The position numbers and the translations under genes were made by a program. Below the pieces are notes generated by a model. The model was not told where the DNA came from. It saw only the letters and a program-made list of their open reading frames with translations, and ran no database searches. This document shows positions 54,350 to 64,000 of a stretch of DNA of 64,000 nt, piece after piece (positions within the stretch are counted from its first letter, which is position 1; each line of letters starts with the position of its first letter). This stretch comes from Vicugna pacos. Its lineage: Eukaryota; Chordata; Mammalia; Artiodactyla; Camelidae. Where the stretch lies: assembly GCF_048564905.1 (NCBI RefSeq), contig NC_132996.1:55712501-55776500 (forward strand). The letters are read 5' to 3'.

Positions 54350-55390
54350 AGATCAGGTGCTGCTTCTGTTGCTGGCCTGGAAACAACAGGGGGAACATCG
54401 CAAGCGGAGCAGAGAGTGTGGGAGGAATCAAGGCTCTCTATGCTCTTTCATTACCAGACTAGAAAGCCCTGCCTTTTTACACACGAAAAATCTACAAGTG
54501 AAATTTCAGTGTCTTGCCTTAATCACTCCAAGCAAATGGCAGATGGGGGACCAACTCCCAGGTCTGGTAACTTCCAGCCTGGCAATCTCCTCCCTCCCAA
54601 TGGGTCAGGCCGTTCCGCCATGTCTGAGATTTATGGACTCGACTGCCATCCAGAGAAAGGCAAACAGCAGCCCTGTTACCTTAAAAAAAAAAAAGTGAGC
54701 CAGCTCTGCCTGGCACATCCCGTCTTTGGTTGAGAGAATGCCAGCTATTTAAAGAAACGCTTCAGGATATTCTCCCTCTTCTCTGAGATGGAGGACTTAA
54801 TCTTCCTGAAAACACATGCCTTCTCTCCAGAGTGCCCTTGAACTAATAAAGCAGGAACTCTGACTCCAGTGGGGCTCTCTGATGTGCCTTTGAAGAGGGT
54901 GAATTTACTGATCAGTACAAATTACAATTTCTCAACGGGTAACACGGAGAGCCAGGCACAGCCTCTGCCAGTTGGGTATCCACCGCCTGAACTTTCAGGA
55001 CTGGAGCAGAGAGAAACCACAGAGGAGACGGGAGAGCTGGTTTTAGAGGAACTCGACACGGGAATAATTGCACGACCAGGAATAAAGTGTACATTCCTAA
55101 AAGCTACCTTGGCTTAAACAGCTTTCCAGAGAGCTATCAAACATTGTGCTTTTAGGGGATGGACAAATAACTTCTCCTTGAAAGGCAAGGTGTTTGTTTT
55201 TTCTCCGTCTCCATCCCTTACACACTCTCTACAGGCAAACCCACAAAATTTGTACATATACCACACACAATTATCAATTATATGTACTTACACATCTCTA
55301 CACACATACGAATAAACATGAATATGGTGGTGTATAATACACAGTGGGGGACAAGGCTTAGACATAGAATGTGCAGTCATGTGAAAATCA
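54350..55390. other. Unique sequence, nothing recognised
   Basis: The 164-codon plus frame at 54204-54698 begins inside the MER5 relic and ends in a poly(K) tract from an A11 run. It overlaps another frame (54416-54733). Neither shows a domain, and both are judged chance. Confidence 0.4.
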
Positions 55391-55394
55391 TGCT

Positions 55395-55525
55395 TCCTCG
55401 AGAGTCTCGTTTTAGCTCTTGCGTTCAGTTACTGTGTAACTCTGGGTGTAATAGTTACCTCTACTACACAACCATTTCTCCATCTACAAAATGAGCGCAT
55501 TGGATACAACATCTAAAGAGTTTTC
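55395..55525 (+). mobile_element. MIR SINE fragment
   Basis: CAGTTACTGTGTAACTCTGGGTGTAATAGTTACCTCTACTACACAACCATTTCTCCATCTACAAAATGAGCGC follows the MIR core. Confidence 0.65.
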
Positions 55526-55529
55526 TAGA

Positions 55530-56050
55530 CAGATAATTCCTGTTTATAAGGAGGCTGAAAAATTGCTCAGGCACACATTTCATCTTCTAAAATTTCTTCT
55601 CCCTACGTATGAAGATTGAAAAACTCTTCTTTTTTCACGTTATTTTTAAACCCACGCCTCCTTTTAATTAAAATGGAAATCTCACAACATCCTTCAGGGT
55701 TATTTAAAACTTCAAAATAATTGAAATGGGACTGAAATAAATCAAAGAAAAGATCATTTTAAAAGAAAACCCTATTCTGAAATACGTAGGCCGTATTCTT
55801 TGCAATTACGTGAAATCAGTAATGACGTGAAGGGCACTTACCCAAAGCTGGAGCTTTGGAAGCTGGATTACTATCTAGGTCACTTTCAACAGCATAACTC
55901 TTGGCCGGCTTTGTTTCTCAGCAAAGCCTCTCCAAGTCTCCAGGACCCTCCCTCACCCCATGAGCCCCTTTATCCCTGCCATCTCTGCAGGAGCAGACTA
56001 CACTTCTCATTTAAGCGTTGGTTCCTCAATGGCTGGGAAAGATGGAAGGA
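55530..56050. other. Unique sequence, nothing recognised
   Basis: A 115-codon frame at 55800-56147 runs into a MIR and has no motif. Confidence 0.35.
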
Positions 56051-56054
56051 GCAA

Positions 56055-56305
56055 ACAGCTTCCAGCCCCTTGCTGTGTGCTCAGCCCTGTACTGTGCGGG
56101 GCTTGTTTGGTACATCGTCTTACATAGTCCTCAGGGCTTCCCTGTGATGGGCTAGAACAATTACCCTCATTTTAAAGATGAGGAAATAAGAGACTTTAGG
56201 AATACGAGAGCCCTTGCCCCAGGGTGTATCAAACATTTGCAAAGCTTTCGTCTGAGTCCAGGGTTCCCGGATTGGGGGGGCCGTATGCTCTTTCTACTGC
56301 TCTAG
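56055..56305 (-). mobile_element. MIR SINE, near full length
   Basis: TTGCTGTGTGCTCAGCCCTGTACTGTGCGGGGC...ACATAGTCCTCAGGGCTTCC...ATTACCCTCATTTTAAAGATGAGGAAATAAGAGAC reads as reversed MIR. Confidence 0.85.
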
Positions 56306-56344
56306 CTGGCCTCTGCAATTAACAGTCAAGAGCAAGAGCAGAAA

Positions 56345-56555
56345 ACCAATGTATACTGTTGACCTACTAGGCGACAGATTTTATACCAACATTTCAAATA
56401 TTTTACTTTATTTAACTCTCAAAAGTGAGGTACTATCCCCATTTCTTCAGATAAAGAGAGATTAAGTACCTCAACTTTGATCACATGCCCAGTACTTAAC
56501 ACAGCCAGGGTGAGAACACAGGTTTGTCCACATGGTGACCGACGTCTCTGATTAG
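56345..56555 (-). mobile_element. MIR SINE
   Basis: GACCTACTAGGCGACAGATTTTATACCAACATTTCAAATATTTTACTTTATTTAACTCTC...TATCCCCATTTCTTCAGATAAAGAGAGATTAAGTACC is a second reversed MIR, same strand as the previous one. Confidence 0.83.
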
Positions 56556-56638
56556 GTACAGCTTCTGGTGTCTGCAGTCAACTAAATACATACTGGGCAA
56601 TGATCCCAATAGCATGTAATATTCTTTCTCATTTTCTA

Positions 56639-56811
56639 ATATTATTTTAGACTTTTTGGGGGGCGGGGAATTAGGTTTATTTATTTATTTACTTTTATTC
56701 AACTTTTTTTTTTTAATGGAGGTACTGGGGATTGAACTTAGAAACTTGTGCGTGCTAAGCACGCGCTTTGCCACTGAGCTATACCCCGCCCCCATATTAC
56801 TTTAGACTTTT
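56639..56811 (-). mobile_element. Camelid SINE with 18-bp target-site duplication
   Basis: Direct repeats at 56639-56656 (ATATTATTTTAGACTTTT) and 56794-56811 (one mismatch) enclose a minus-strand SINE. Its sense begins GGGGCGGGGTATAGCTCAGTGGC with an intact A box, and the B box reads AGTTCAATCC (first base changed). The tail is TTTATTTATTTA-like (sense TAAATAAATAAA). The near-perfect duplication marks a fairly recent insertion. Confidence 0.95.
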
Positions 56812-56917
56812 ATAGGCACATTAGCAAATAATAAATAAGCAAAAAGGAAGAAAATCCTATAAAAGTGAGCTGCCCAGAAAATATTTAGTTTAAATATGCA
56901 CATTTATACAATATATA

Positions 56918-57335
56918 CAGGTGGTCCCTGATTAACTGTCACTCATTCTAAGATTTTTCAACTTTACGATGGTATGAAAGAGATTCAATAGAACTCTGCT
57001 TTGGATTTTAAATTGTGATCTTTTCCCGGGCTGTGGGGTCGGGTGCTCTCCCATGATGCTGGGCGGCCACACCTCCCAGCCAGCCAAGCGGTCGTGAGGG
57101 CAACAGCCAGTACATTCGCAGCCATTCTGTACCCAACCACCCTGCTTTTCACTTTCAGTACAGCATTTAATACATGAAATGAAATAGTCAACACTTCACC
57201 CTACAATAGGCTTGTACTGGATGACTGTGCCCACCTGTAGGCTAATCAAGTGCTCTGAGCACGTTTGGGGTTACTGGGCTAAGCATGAGGTTTTGTAGGC
57301 AGGTGTATTAAATGCAGTTTCGACTTTGCATATTT
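56918..57335 (+). mobile_element. TcMar-Tigger-like DNA transposon relic
   Basis: Starts with CAGGTGGTCCCTGATTAACTG just after a TA dinucleotide (56916-56917), as expected of a Tc1/mariner TA target. TTTTTCAACTTTACGATGGTATGAAAG, TGATCTTTTCCCGGGCTGTGG, CATTCTGTACCCAACCACCCTGCTTTTCACTTTCAGTACAGCATT and GAGCACGTTTGGGGTTACTGGGCTAAGC follow. The 3' end is lost. The 69-codon minus frame at 56985-57194 is chance. Subfamily not assigned. Confidence 0.7.
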
Positions 57336-57339
57336 TCTT

Positions 57340-58345
57340 TCTCCAACTCCTCCTCTTTCTTTAACCACAGAGATGTTCTTGGGTGCATGACCTATGTGAT
57401 ACTTTCACAATAAAGGAGGTCAACATGTTTTTAAGTATTAAGATACCAGGATTTTTTCTCTGATTCCCCATCCCGTCTGCCTCCCCCATTCAAACATCTC
57501 TCTCTGTACGTCACTGCCTCCCAAGAGGGTCATAGCGACAGAAGGAAGAAATATCCTTCGGGTCTTTCTGCCTCCTCCTCTTCCCCCCAAAATCCAAGAA
57601 CTTGGAGGGATACTCAAGGCTTTTGGAGGAGGTAGAAGGGAAGGAAAGCGTGTTTCTTGGTAGAAGCGGGGCAGCTGAAAGAAGCTGAGGGAAGGAGACT
57701 AGCTATGGGGCAGTGCCTGAGCAGGTCAGATCCTTGACTGCCACATGGAGAGCTAGCAGGCTGTGATGTCAACCATGACACGCCCATCCTCACCAAAGAG
57801 TCCTGCGTTCCCAGGGCTGCATGGAACCTGCATAGAACCACCGAAGCTGAAATGACCATGAACACAGGAGAAAGGCGAGTCTCTGCACTATGGAGAGATA
57901 AACAGTGGCAGCTAAGGGGAGAGGACTCTGTCTCGCGTGGCTAAAAGCCCCAGAACTGTTGGCAAATATCTAGGGAGTAGCCTTCAGAATGTGGAAGTTC
58001 AATTTACCTACCATTCCAGCAATATGGAGATCCAAAATTCGGTTATTTATTTAAAATTATAGATATTTGATAGTTCTTATTCTTAACAAATAGAAATGTG
58101 ATATTTACCAAAAAATAGAAATGTCATATTGCTCACTGAATCTGTGGACTGAGATGCAAACTGCCACATGTATTAACAGGGAAGCCATCAGCCCTGGAAT
58201 CATGTTCATCTTATTCTGCCTACATTTAGACAAGTTCTGTGATTGGACCGAAGAGATCACAGGGTACTCAGCACCTGGTCATAGGTTTTTCTTCTCCTTG
58301 GCACTTTAGGTCAGTTAAACTTTTAAAATATTTTCAATTATCTGC
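57340..58345. other. Unique sequence, nothing recognised
   Basis: Frames at 57614-57865 (-) and 58121-58309 (+) have no recognised domains. Confidence 0.4.
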
Positions 58346-58349
58346 ACTG

Positions 58350-58465
58350 TATCAGTAAAGAAACCAAGCTTCCGACAGGTGAGTTGACGCATCCAATATC
58401 ACACAGCTCAGCAGTAGTGCCTGGATTCCCTCCCGGACTTGACTGGACTTTAAATTCCTTGTTTG
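58350..58465 (-). mobile_element. MIR SINE fragment
   Basis: CAGTAAAGAAACCAAGCTTCCGACAGGTGAGTTGACGCATCCAATATCACACAGCTCAGCAGTAG is reversed MIR core. Confidence 0.75.
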
Positions 58466-58469
58466 ATCT

Positions 58470-60075
58470 TTCCATTCCAACTTCAAAGTACCCAAGACCT
58501 ATATCCTGAGAGTTTTATCCAACTGCTACTTCACAGCTCCATAATCTCTGTTGGGCTACCATCAATCCACCCTATTTTACCATCAAGCATTTTTAAGCCA
58601 GAGACACTAAATCCACATAAAATAAAGTCACACCGGTAGCAGAAGTGATTCCAGAAACATCCAACAGGGAGGAAGAAATCCACTGCCTCGGGTTCAAGTA
58701 TTCAAGTCCCAGTCCCCACAGGAACACGAGAGAGCAAGGACTGCTGCTGGGAGGAGGACGATAAGGCAGTAAACAGGGCTTCAGGAACGTTGGGTCAGGC
58801 AAAGCCAATCACTCTGCCTCTTCCCCTGGCTGACTGCCCTTGTGCACACTGACTTAGCAGTCAGTCCCATAATAATACCGAAATGAAAAGGGACTGCAGT
58901 CAATGAGGGCCCAATAACAAGAACGAAATTGGCCAACAGTTTGCATAATATTTTTGTCCCCGAAAGGGTTTTATTACCATCAAACCGATAAGCAAGCATG
59001 GAGTCCAGATGACTGCTGTGAGGTTTGATCAATCAAAGTTTGAAAGCCCGTTTTATTTGCTTGGATGCATAGTTCGGAATGCAATCCATTACCATTTGTC
59101 GCTCACAGGTGCCTTTCAGAACGCCCCTCTGAAGGAGCAGAGGTGCCATTCCTTAGAGGAAACAGGCCACACGAGACATTTGAAAGTCTAGTTATTTTTA
59201 GTGATGTTGAGTGGATATCTCTTCCTGAAACTAAGAAAAACATTGCTTTTACTCTCTTCCCATGAGCCGGAAAAGAAAGGGAAAGATTTCTGAAGCATCT
59301 CTGCTCATCCAGCTTTCTTCTACTCAATCATATTAGGGCTTAAACAAAACAAATTTTTAAAAAAGCTTAATGATGATTTTATTTCCTGAAAAAAAAGGTG
59401 GGGGGGGTATGATTTAAGAAAAGCATTTTTATTTTATCAACCTCCACTCTGGAAAAAAACAAAGCATCCCACATTGGGTAGCCATGTCACAAACCAGTCT
59501 GTCACCCAGACACTGGCAAACCACTTAGCACACTCCCTAGTAAGCACTCAAAACGTGCTGGCAGTTAAATACCAGGTGACGAAAGGTCAAAACAAGCTGT
59601 GCCCATCTAGAATGTTCTCCGCTATCCTCAGAGTGAGTCCAAATCCTCCATCTCTGTCAACATGTGTGATGCTGATCCTCATTAATCCCACAATCTAAGA
59701 TTCGTATTTTCAAGGGCTTTTTACTATATACTGATCCACCTTTTTCTTTATTATACACTACTTTTTTAGTTAATTGTTTTGAATTGTATGTAAGTCTTAT
59801 CTCTATTAGATGCACATCTTCTGTTGTAACTCTATCTTGGCTTTGCGCAGGGAAGTTTACTAAGCTGCTGGTTCTGGCACAAAGGAAAGATGGGTACAAT
59901 GAACCACAATCTTTCCCCTGAAGTCCACTTTGATCCCGACTTGTGGGGCTCGGATGCTGGGGAGGAACGGACTGTCAAATGAAGACACAGGAGGTGTGCT
60001 TACCATCAGAAAGCTAAACAGGGCCACGCTGGGGAGAGAGCTCAGCGAACACGGCCCAGTGGCTTAGCACTGGAT
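58470..60075. other. Unique sequence, nothing recognised
   Basis: 1.6 kb with small frames on both strands and a G9 run near 59400. No repeat or gene signature. Confidence 0.4.
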
Positions 60076-60079
60076 CTGC

Positions 60080-60585
60080 TCCAGGCGTTAGAATAAAATT
60101 CAGACCCTGAAGTGGTACGGGAATGGGCTGCTGCCTGCACTTCTGAGCGCACCTCCTTACTGACTTGGCTCCTTGCTAGTGTTTAATGGCTGGATTGTTT
60201 TTGCTTCTTTTTCTTTTAAAGTTTTTTTGAAACTCCAGTACTTAGAATATTTGTCTGAAACACTTTCCCTTCCCCACCCCCACATCTTCACTTAAATGGC
60301 TCCTCAAGGTTCAGCTCAAATGTCCCCTTCAAAGAGGCCTTCCTGAGTACTGTATTTTCCCCGCTTCCATCTTCTTACTCTTCATCAAAGTACCTTATTC
60401 CATTTTTTGACCCTGCTTTTGTCTTTTGGAAATTACCGTACACTGTTTATTTATCTGACTTTTTTTTTTTTTAACCGAGGTACTGGGGACTGAACCCAGG
60501 ACCTCTTGCATGCTAAGCACGTGCTCTACCCCCTCCCCCATCTGACCTTTTTTTTTAAGTAGCTAGAGGTGATTGCATTGTTACA
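60080..60585 (+). mobile_element. L2 LINE interrupted by a camelid SINE
   Basis: GAATAAAATTCAGACCCTGAAGTGG, GGCTCCTCAAGGTTCAGCTCAAATGTCCCCTTCAAAGAGGCCTTCCTGAGTACTG and AAGTACCTTATTCC...ACTGTTTATTTATCTGAC are L2. A SINE with duplicated target splits it at 60453. Confidence 0.82.
60453..60556 (-). mobile_element. Camelid SINE, A box deleted, with target-site duplication
   Basis: Direct repeats ATCTGACTTTTTTTTT (60453-) and ATCTGACCTTTTTTTTT (60540-) flank it. On the minus strand it reads GGGGGAGGGGGTAGAGCACGTGCTTAGC. The TATAGCTCAGTGG segment with the A box is absent, with ACC microhomology at the edges. The B box GGTTCAGTCC is close to consensus. It lies in an L2, so it is younger than that. 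Confidence 0.9.
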
Positions 60586-60689
60586 CAAGGAAAGCAAAAC
60601 ATTTTTCTGCCCCCATAGAAATGCAACTTAGAGTTTTACTACTGTGACCTGAGATTTTTACTACTGTGAATCAGATTCCTGTTTTACTA

Positions 60690-61095
60690 TTTGTTCCTCT
60701 CCAACTCAGCCTCTACACCCTTATAGATGAATCATTCTAAAATGCTTCTTTCATGATGGTGTAACCTACACTAAAACATGCAATAGTGTCCCATTAATTA
60801 AACACTCTATGCTTCCCCTTCTCCATCGTCAAGGTCCTCCAGACTCCAGACTGCAGTGCTCTAGCGTTTGCTTCAGTTTCTCACCAAGTGTCATTGATTC
60901 CTGTCAGTCTAGTCCCTTTGCTATTCCCTGATGCCTTTTACTTTTCACCTTCATACATCTAGCCTTTTCATTTTCTCCTGCTGAGAATTCCCTTCTTAAT
61001 ACCCTCTGCTTATCCAAGTGTTATCGATCCTCCACTGGCCAAATATTTCCTCCTCCATAGACATGTGAACTTAAAACCATATCTCTTCACTAAAG
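60690..61095 (+). mobile_element. L2 LINE fragment
   Basis: AACATGCAATAGTGTCCCATTAATTAAAC...CATCGTCAAGGTCCTCCAGACTCC...CTAGTCCCTTTGCTATTCCCTGATGCC...CCACTGGCCAAATATTTCCTCCTCC follows L2 order, moderately diverged. Confidence 0.6.
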
Positions 61096-61124
61096 ACACA
61101 GAGTTTATTTCTCTCCTGTCAGTA

Positions 61125-61325
61125 ATTCTCCAATCTCATTGGTCATTGGAATGACCTGTGGATATTTTTGAAAGTACAATTCTGTGTCTCCAACTCCAGA
61201 GGTTCTGATTTAACATATCTGGAGTAGGGTCCATGAATCTTAATTAAAAAAAAAAAAAATATATATATATATATATATAAAACTAGGTGATTTCTGATGG
61301 TCAACCAAGTTCAGAAATTACTCAA
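61125..61325. mobile_element. MER5-type hAT-Charlie relic with internal A/AT expansion
   Basis: ATTGGTCATTGGAATGACCTGTGGATATTTTTG, TCCAACTCCAGAGGTTCTGATTTAACATATCTGGAGTAGGGTCC and CTAGGTGATTTCTGATGGTCAACCAAG are MER5 landmarks. Between them lie A15 and (AT)11 at 61245-61280, grown from the family's own A-rich centre. Confidence 0.8.
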
Positions 61326-61369
61326 CTGGAACATTTAATTATTTTGTTTTGATGGCTTCATTTTCATTT

Positions 61370-61396
61370 TATCATCATCATCATTATCATCATCAT
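61370..61396. repeat. (ATC)n microsatellite
   Basis: Runs of ATC interrupted once by ATT. Confidence 0.85.
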
Positions 61397-61399
61397 CTC

Positions 61400-61990
61400 T
61401 TTATCATTTCATATATCGCCAAAATTTCTTGATGGGTGGATCTGTGTCTAATCCATCAAGGTCTTAATTTACTGAAGGCATTTAAATCTTTTCTGATGAA
61501 TGTGTTGCAAATTACTTAATAACATTCCATGTGATAATTATTTTGACATTTTTTTATTACAGCCAAAGAATACATATATGAGAATATGTCTTATTCAAAT
61601 CATAAACAAAAATTCCACTTTATTGTACTGTGGCCAGTTCTACATCAGAATACTAAATTGTATGGCTAACGTGCCTCTCTCTTACCTCAAGAAAGGTAAG
61701 AATATCTACAAAGTGAAAACTTTTAGGAACCTTTAACAGAGCTTTCTTCTTGTGTCCTGCTGGCTCACAAAATATTTTCACAGGTACAAATATTGTGGGC
61801 TCCTTCCTGATAAACTCATTTGAAATCCCAGTTGGAGATGTGTGTTCTGTATGGCTTTGATGCAGGCGAAAAGCTACGTGTGCAAATTGTGTTCATGAGA
61901 AAAGAACGAAAGTGAAAATGAATGCTAGTCTTCTAAAGGTTGGATATTTTTAGTCAAATGATTAATACACTGATGGTACCCGTGACAGTT
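61400..61990. other. AT-rich unique sequence, nothing recognised
   Basis: One 78-codon frame at 61500-61736 without motifs. Confidence 0.35.
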
Positions 61991-61992
61991 AA

Positions 61993-62172
61993 AAAATAAA
62001 AAAAAAGAAGAAGAAGAAAAGGTCTTAAATGGCCATAAGACAGGGAAAGAGATGAGAATGAGGTGAGAGAAAAAAAGAAAGAGACAATGAGAAGACATGG
62101 AGCAAAGAAAATAAAGAAGGATTAAGGTAATGGTGAGTTCAAAGGAAGGAAAAAAGGGAAAGAGAAAAAGAT
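61993..62172 (+). repeat. Polypurine (GA-rich) tract
   Basis: About 180 bp of mainly A and G on the plus strand (AAGAAGAAGAAGAAAAGG, GAGAGAAAAAAAGAAAGAGAC, GGAAGGAAAAAAGGGAAAGAGAAAAAG), broken by a few pyrimidines. Low-complexity; no coding meaning. Confidence 0.85.
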
Positions 62173-62174
62173 AT

Positions 62175-63790
62175 CATCAAAGGTCTTCATGGACCATGTA
62201 CATCTGCATGGTGACCACTGGCTCTTAAAACCATTAGAGTTTATTCCAACACAGGTGTCTTTAAGTACAATAATGTACAATAACGTATACAGTATTGGGT
62301 CTTGGAAGGCATCCTGTCAGTAAGGAGCTGGAAGCTTAGTTTTATTACATCACCATGTCTCTGCTTCTGATTGTGAATCTTGATGTCATTTGGGGCATGG
62401 GCCCTAGAAATCCCTGAATCTGCCTTTGCTGAGTCACCTCTCCACACTGTGACTTCCCAGGAAGAGATATTCATAAGAGATAAAGGGAAATCTCAAAAGG
62501 ACAATGATAAACGATAATCAGTATGTCTCTTTATTATTGGGAGAGTTTGTACCTGAGTTGCTCTAACTGAAAAGGATGGACAAAGGGCAGAAAGCAAGGA
62601 AACAGAAGGGAGGAGGGAGGAGTCCAAGGCCAATTACTAGCGGTGCAGATGCAGTAATTTGAACACCAAATATGCCATTATGGTAACATCAAGCCACTGA
62701 GACATAATTCTCCCTCCAGAACTTACACCAGAAGTGACTTTTGATAATTACCAAAGGAATCATCATTTCAAGATTGATGTGTGAATTGAAGCGGGCTGGT
62801 GAGCACCTGCCAAAGCAGGCAAGGAAAGAATCACTCACTGCCAAGACTTGCTTCCTGTACTTCAGTCATATCTTATGACTGTTTTGGCTCCTGTCCTAAT
62901 ATTCAAGTGAGTTTAATTCCCAGCCACACTACATGTAAGGTGTGCAGATACAGACTTGGAATGCTAATATAGGAAAGCCAATACAGAATTTAACAGAGTT
63001 TATGGAAAATGCAAAGCTCGTGTACAGAGCAGAAGGTGGCGAAATGTCAGCACAGACTTGTGAGCGGATATGGATTGTGTACAGAGATTCAGGGTAACCC
63101 CAATTCTGCAGAACATGGCAAGAAAGTTAGGAAAAGCTTCTGTAGGGCACAAAGGGCCTTCGCTGGGTTTATTCCTTTTATAACACAGAAGAGGTCCTCA
63201 AGCTCTCACTAAGAGCCAATTTATTTGTAATTGAGACATATATTTCAGTATTTCAGTCAAGGGATTATCAGATTCCAAAACCAGAGCAGCCCCGAATAAA
63301 CTGGAGGGTGAAGTGGAGATGGGCTGCTGTGAGAAAATACAAAAATTACAGAAAACAATAAAAGCTCATAAACACTCCAAAAGTCTGGCAGAGTAATTCA
63401 AAATGTAAGACGTCTGGGTTTATTTTCTGAAGCTGCTAAAAGTTATGTGTAACTCTTGGCTTAAAAGCTCTTTGAATTATCATCTGTTGACCTTCGGTCA
63501 TCACAGAGTGCAATCTAATTAGGCATGTTTATATATCACAGCTTAATTACAAATACAAGCACATACAGATAGAAAGTGAGAGGGAAAAAAAATTTATCCA
63601 AGCATTAAGACTTAACCTGAAATTTAAATATAAATATTAAAGAGATCACTAAATTGTTTAAGAAAAATAATGCTTGAAAAAAGAAATACTATATAAAACT
63701 TTGTTATCTAAAGAAGGTTTCAATTTGATAGATTTCCAAAATATATATCATTTTCTCCTCTTATCTTCTTCTTTCTGACATTGATAAATA
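62175..63790. other. Unique sequence, nothing recognised
   Basis: Small frames at 62241-62474 (-) and 63009-63212 (+) lack domains. No clear repeat. Confidence 0.4.
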
Positions 63791-63794
63791 TTTT

Positions 63795-64000
63795 TCCTTA
63801 AGCAAGGAAGCGAAAGATTTATACGCTGAAAAGTACAAATCATTTCTGAATGAAATTAAAGAAGACACACATAAATGGAGAGACATCTCCTGGTGTTCAT
63901 GGCTTGGAAACTCAGTATTGTCAAAATGTCCTTAATACCTAATGCAATCTAAAGATTTAGATTCAATCCCTATCGAAATCTCAATGGTAATTTTTGCAGA
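63795..64000 (+). mobile_element. L1 LINE ORF2 fragment, cut by the right window edge
   Basis: GAAAGATTTATACGCTGAAAAGTACAAATCATTTCTGAATGAAATTAAAGAAGACACACATAAATGGAGAGACATCTCC...TGTTCATGGCTTGGAAACTCAGTATTGTCAAAATGTCC...ATTCAATCCCTATCGAAATC is L1 ORF2 downstream of the reverse transcriptase motif. It continues past base 64000. Small indels break the frame. Confidence 0.92.

Noticed and set aside
54204-54698. 164-codon open frame on the plus strand
   Set aside because: Starts inside a MER5 relic, ends in a lysine run made by a poly(A) stretch, and overlaps another frame. No domain. One or two frames of this length are expected by chance in 64 kb.
1-64000. A novel gene cluster or defence-like system
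   Set aside because: The content is ordinary mammalian non-coding DNA with layered transposon relics. The number of frames over 100 codons (about 20) fits chance, and no linked set of real genes exists.

Overview
The window is mammalian nuclear DNA from a camelid (camel, llama or alpaca lineage). The key evidence is five copies of a tRNA-derived SINE whose body reads, in its sense strand, like GGGGAGGGTATAGCTCAGTGGTAGAG... followed by a GGTTCAATCC-type B box and CAGTACCTCC. This is the camelid-specific SINE. Two copies have clear target-site duplications. Young L1 3' ends, many eutherian MIR and L2 relics, and hAT/Tigger DNA-transposon relics fit a eutherian. No BovB or other ruminant-type repeat was recognised.

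No host exon, tRNA, rRNA or other functional host gene could be supported. The window reads as intergenic or deep intronic DNA. Open frames of 60-140 codons occur on both strands throughout, at about the density expected by chance in AT-rich DNA. The only frames with recognisable protein content are two pieces of L1 ORF2, at 7272-7508 (+) and 22333-22666 (-).

Layout. 1-415: L1 ORF2 end, minus strand. 1520-4790: an old L2 on the minus strand, split by an old L1 (about 2090-3895) and by a camelid SINE (about 4520). 5390-6165: MIR and L2 pieces. 6360-7811: 5'-truncated young L1. 8960-9735: three same-strand MIRs. 10441-10985: two L1 pieces in non-collinear order. 11620-14320: L2 and MER5-type relics. 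15950-18990: MIR and L2 relics. 19090-19823: young L1 tail and a MaLR LTR. 20690-21300: repeat-free, rich in homeobox and SOX-like motifs. 22321-22698: antisense L1 fragment with its own poly(A) and target-site duplication. 24500-25706: two camelid SINEs. 26585-29790: MIR clusters around a repeat-poor block. 30815-33735: broken ERVL-type provirus. 35305-36530: MIR and MLT1-type LTR. 36600-42340: L2, MIR and an old L1 3' end. 43630-46022: hAT-type relics. 46422-49530: simple repeats, L2 and L1 ends. 51907-54345: a tiny L1 insertion, L2, MER20, MIR, L2 and MER5. 55395-58460: MIRs, a SINE with an 18-bp duplication and a Tigger-like element. 60080-61325: L2 with an inserted SINE, and a MER5 relic. 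61993-62172: polypurine tract. 63795-64000: L1 ORF2 running off the right edge.

No new biological system was found. The best leads are the antisense L1 retrocopy, the very short L1 insertion, two SINE copies that each lost a different half of the pol III promoter, and three repeat-free blocks that could be conserved regulatory DNA. Subfamily names come from memory of consensus sequences, not from a database search, and most boundaries are approximate (tens of bases).
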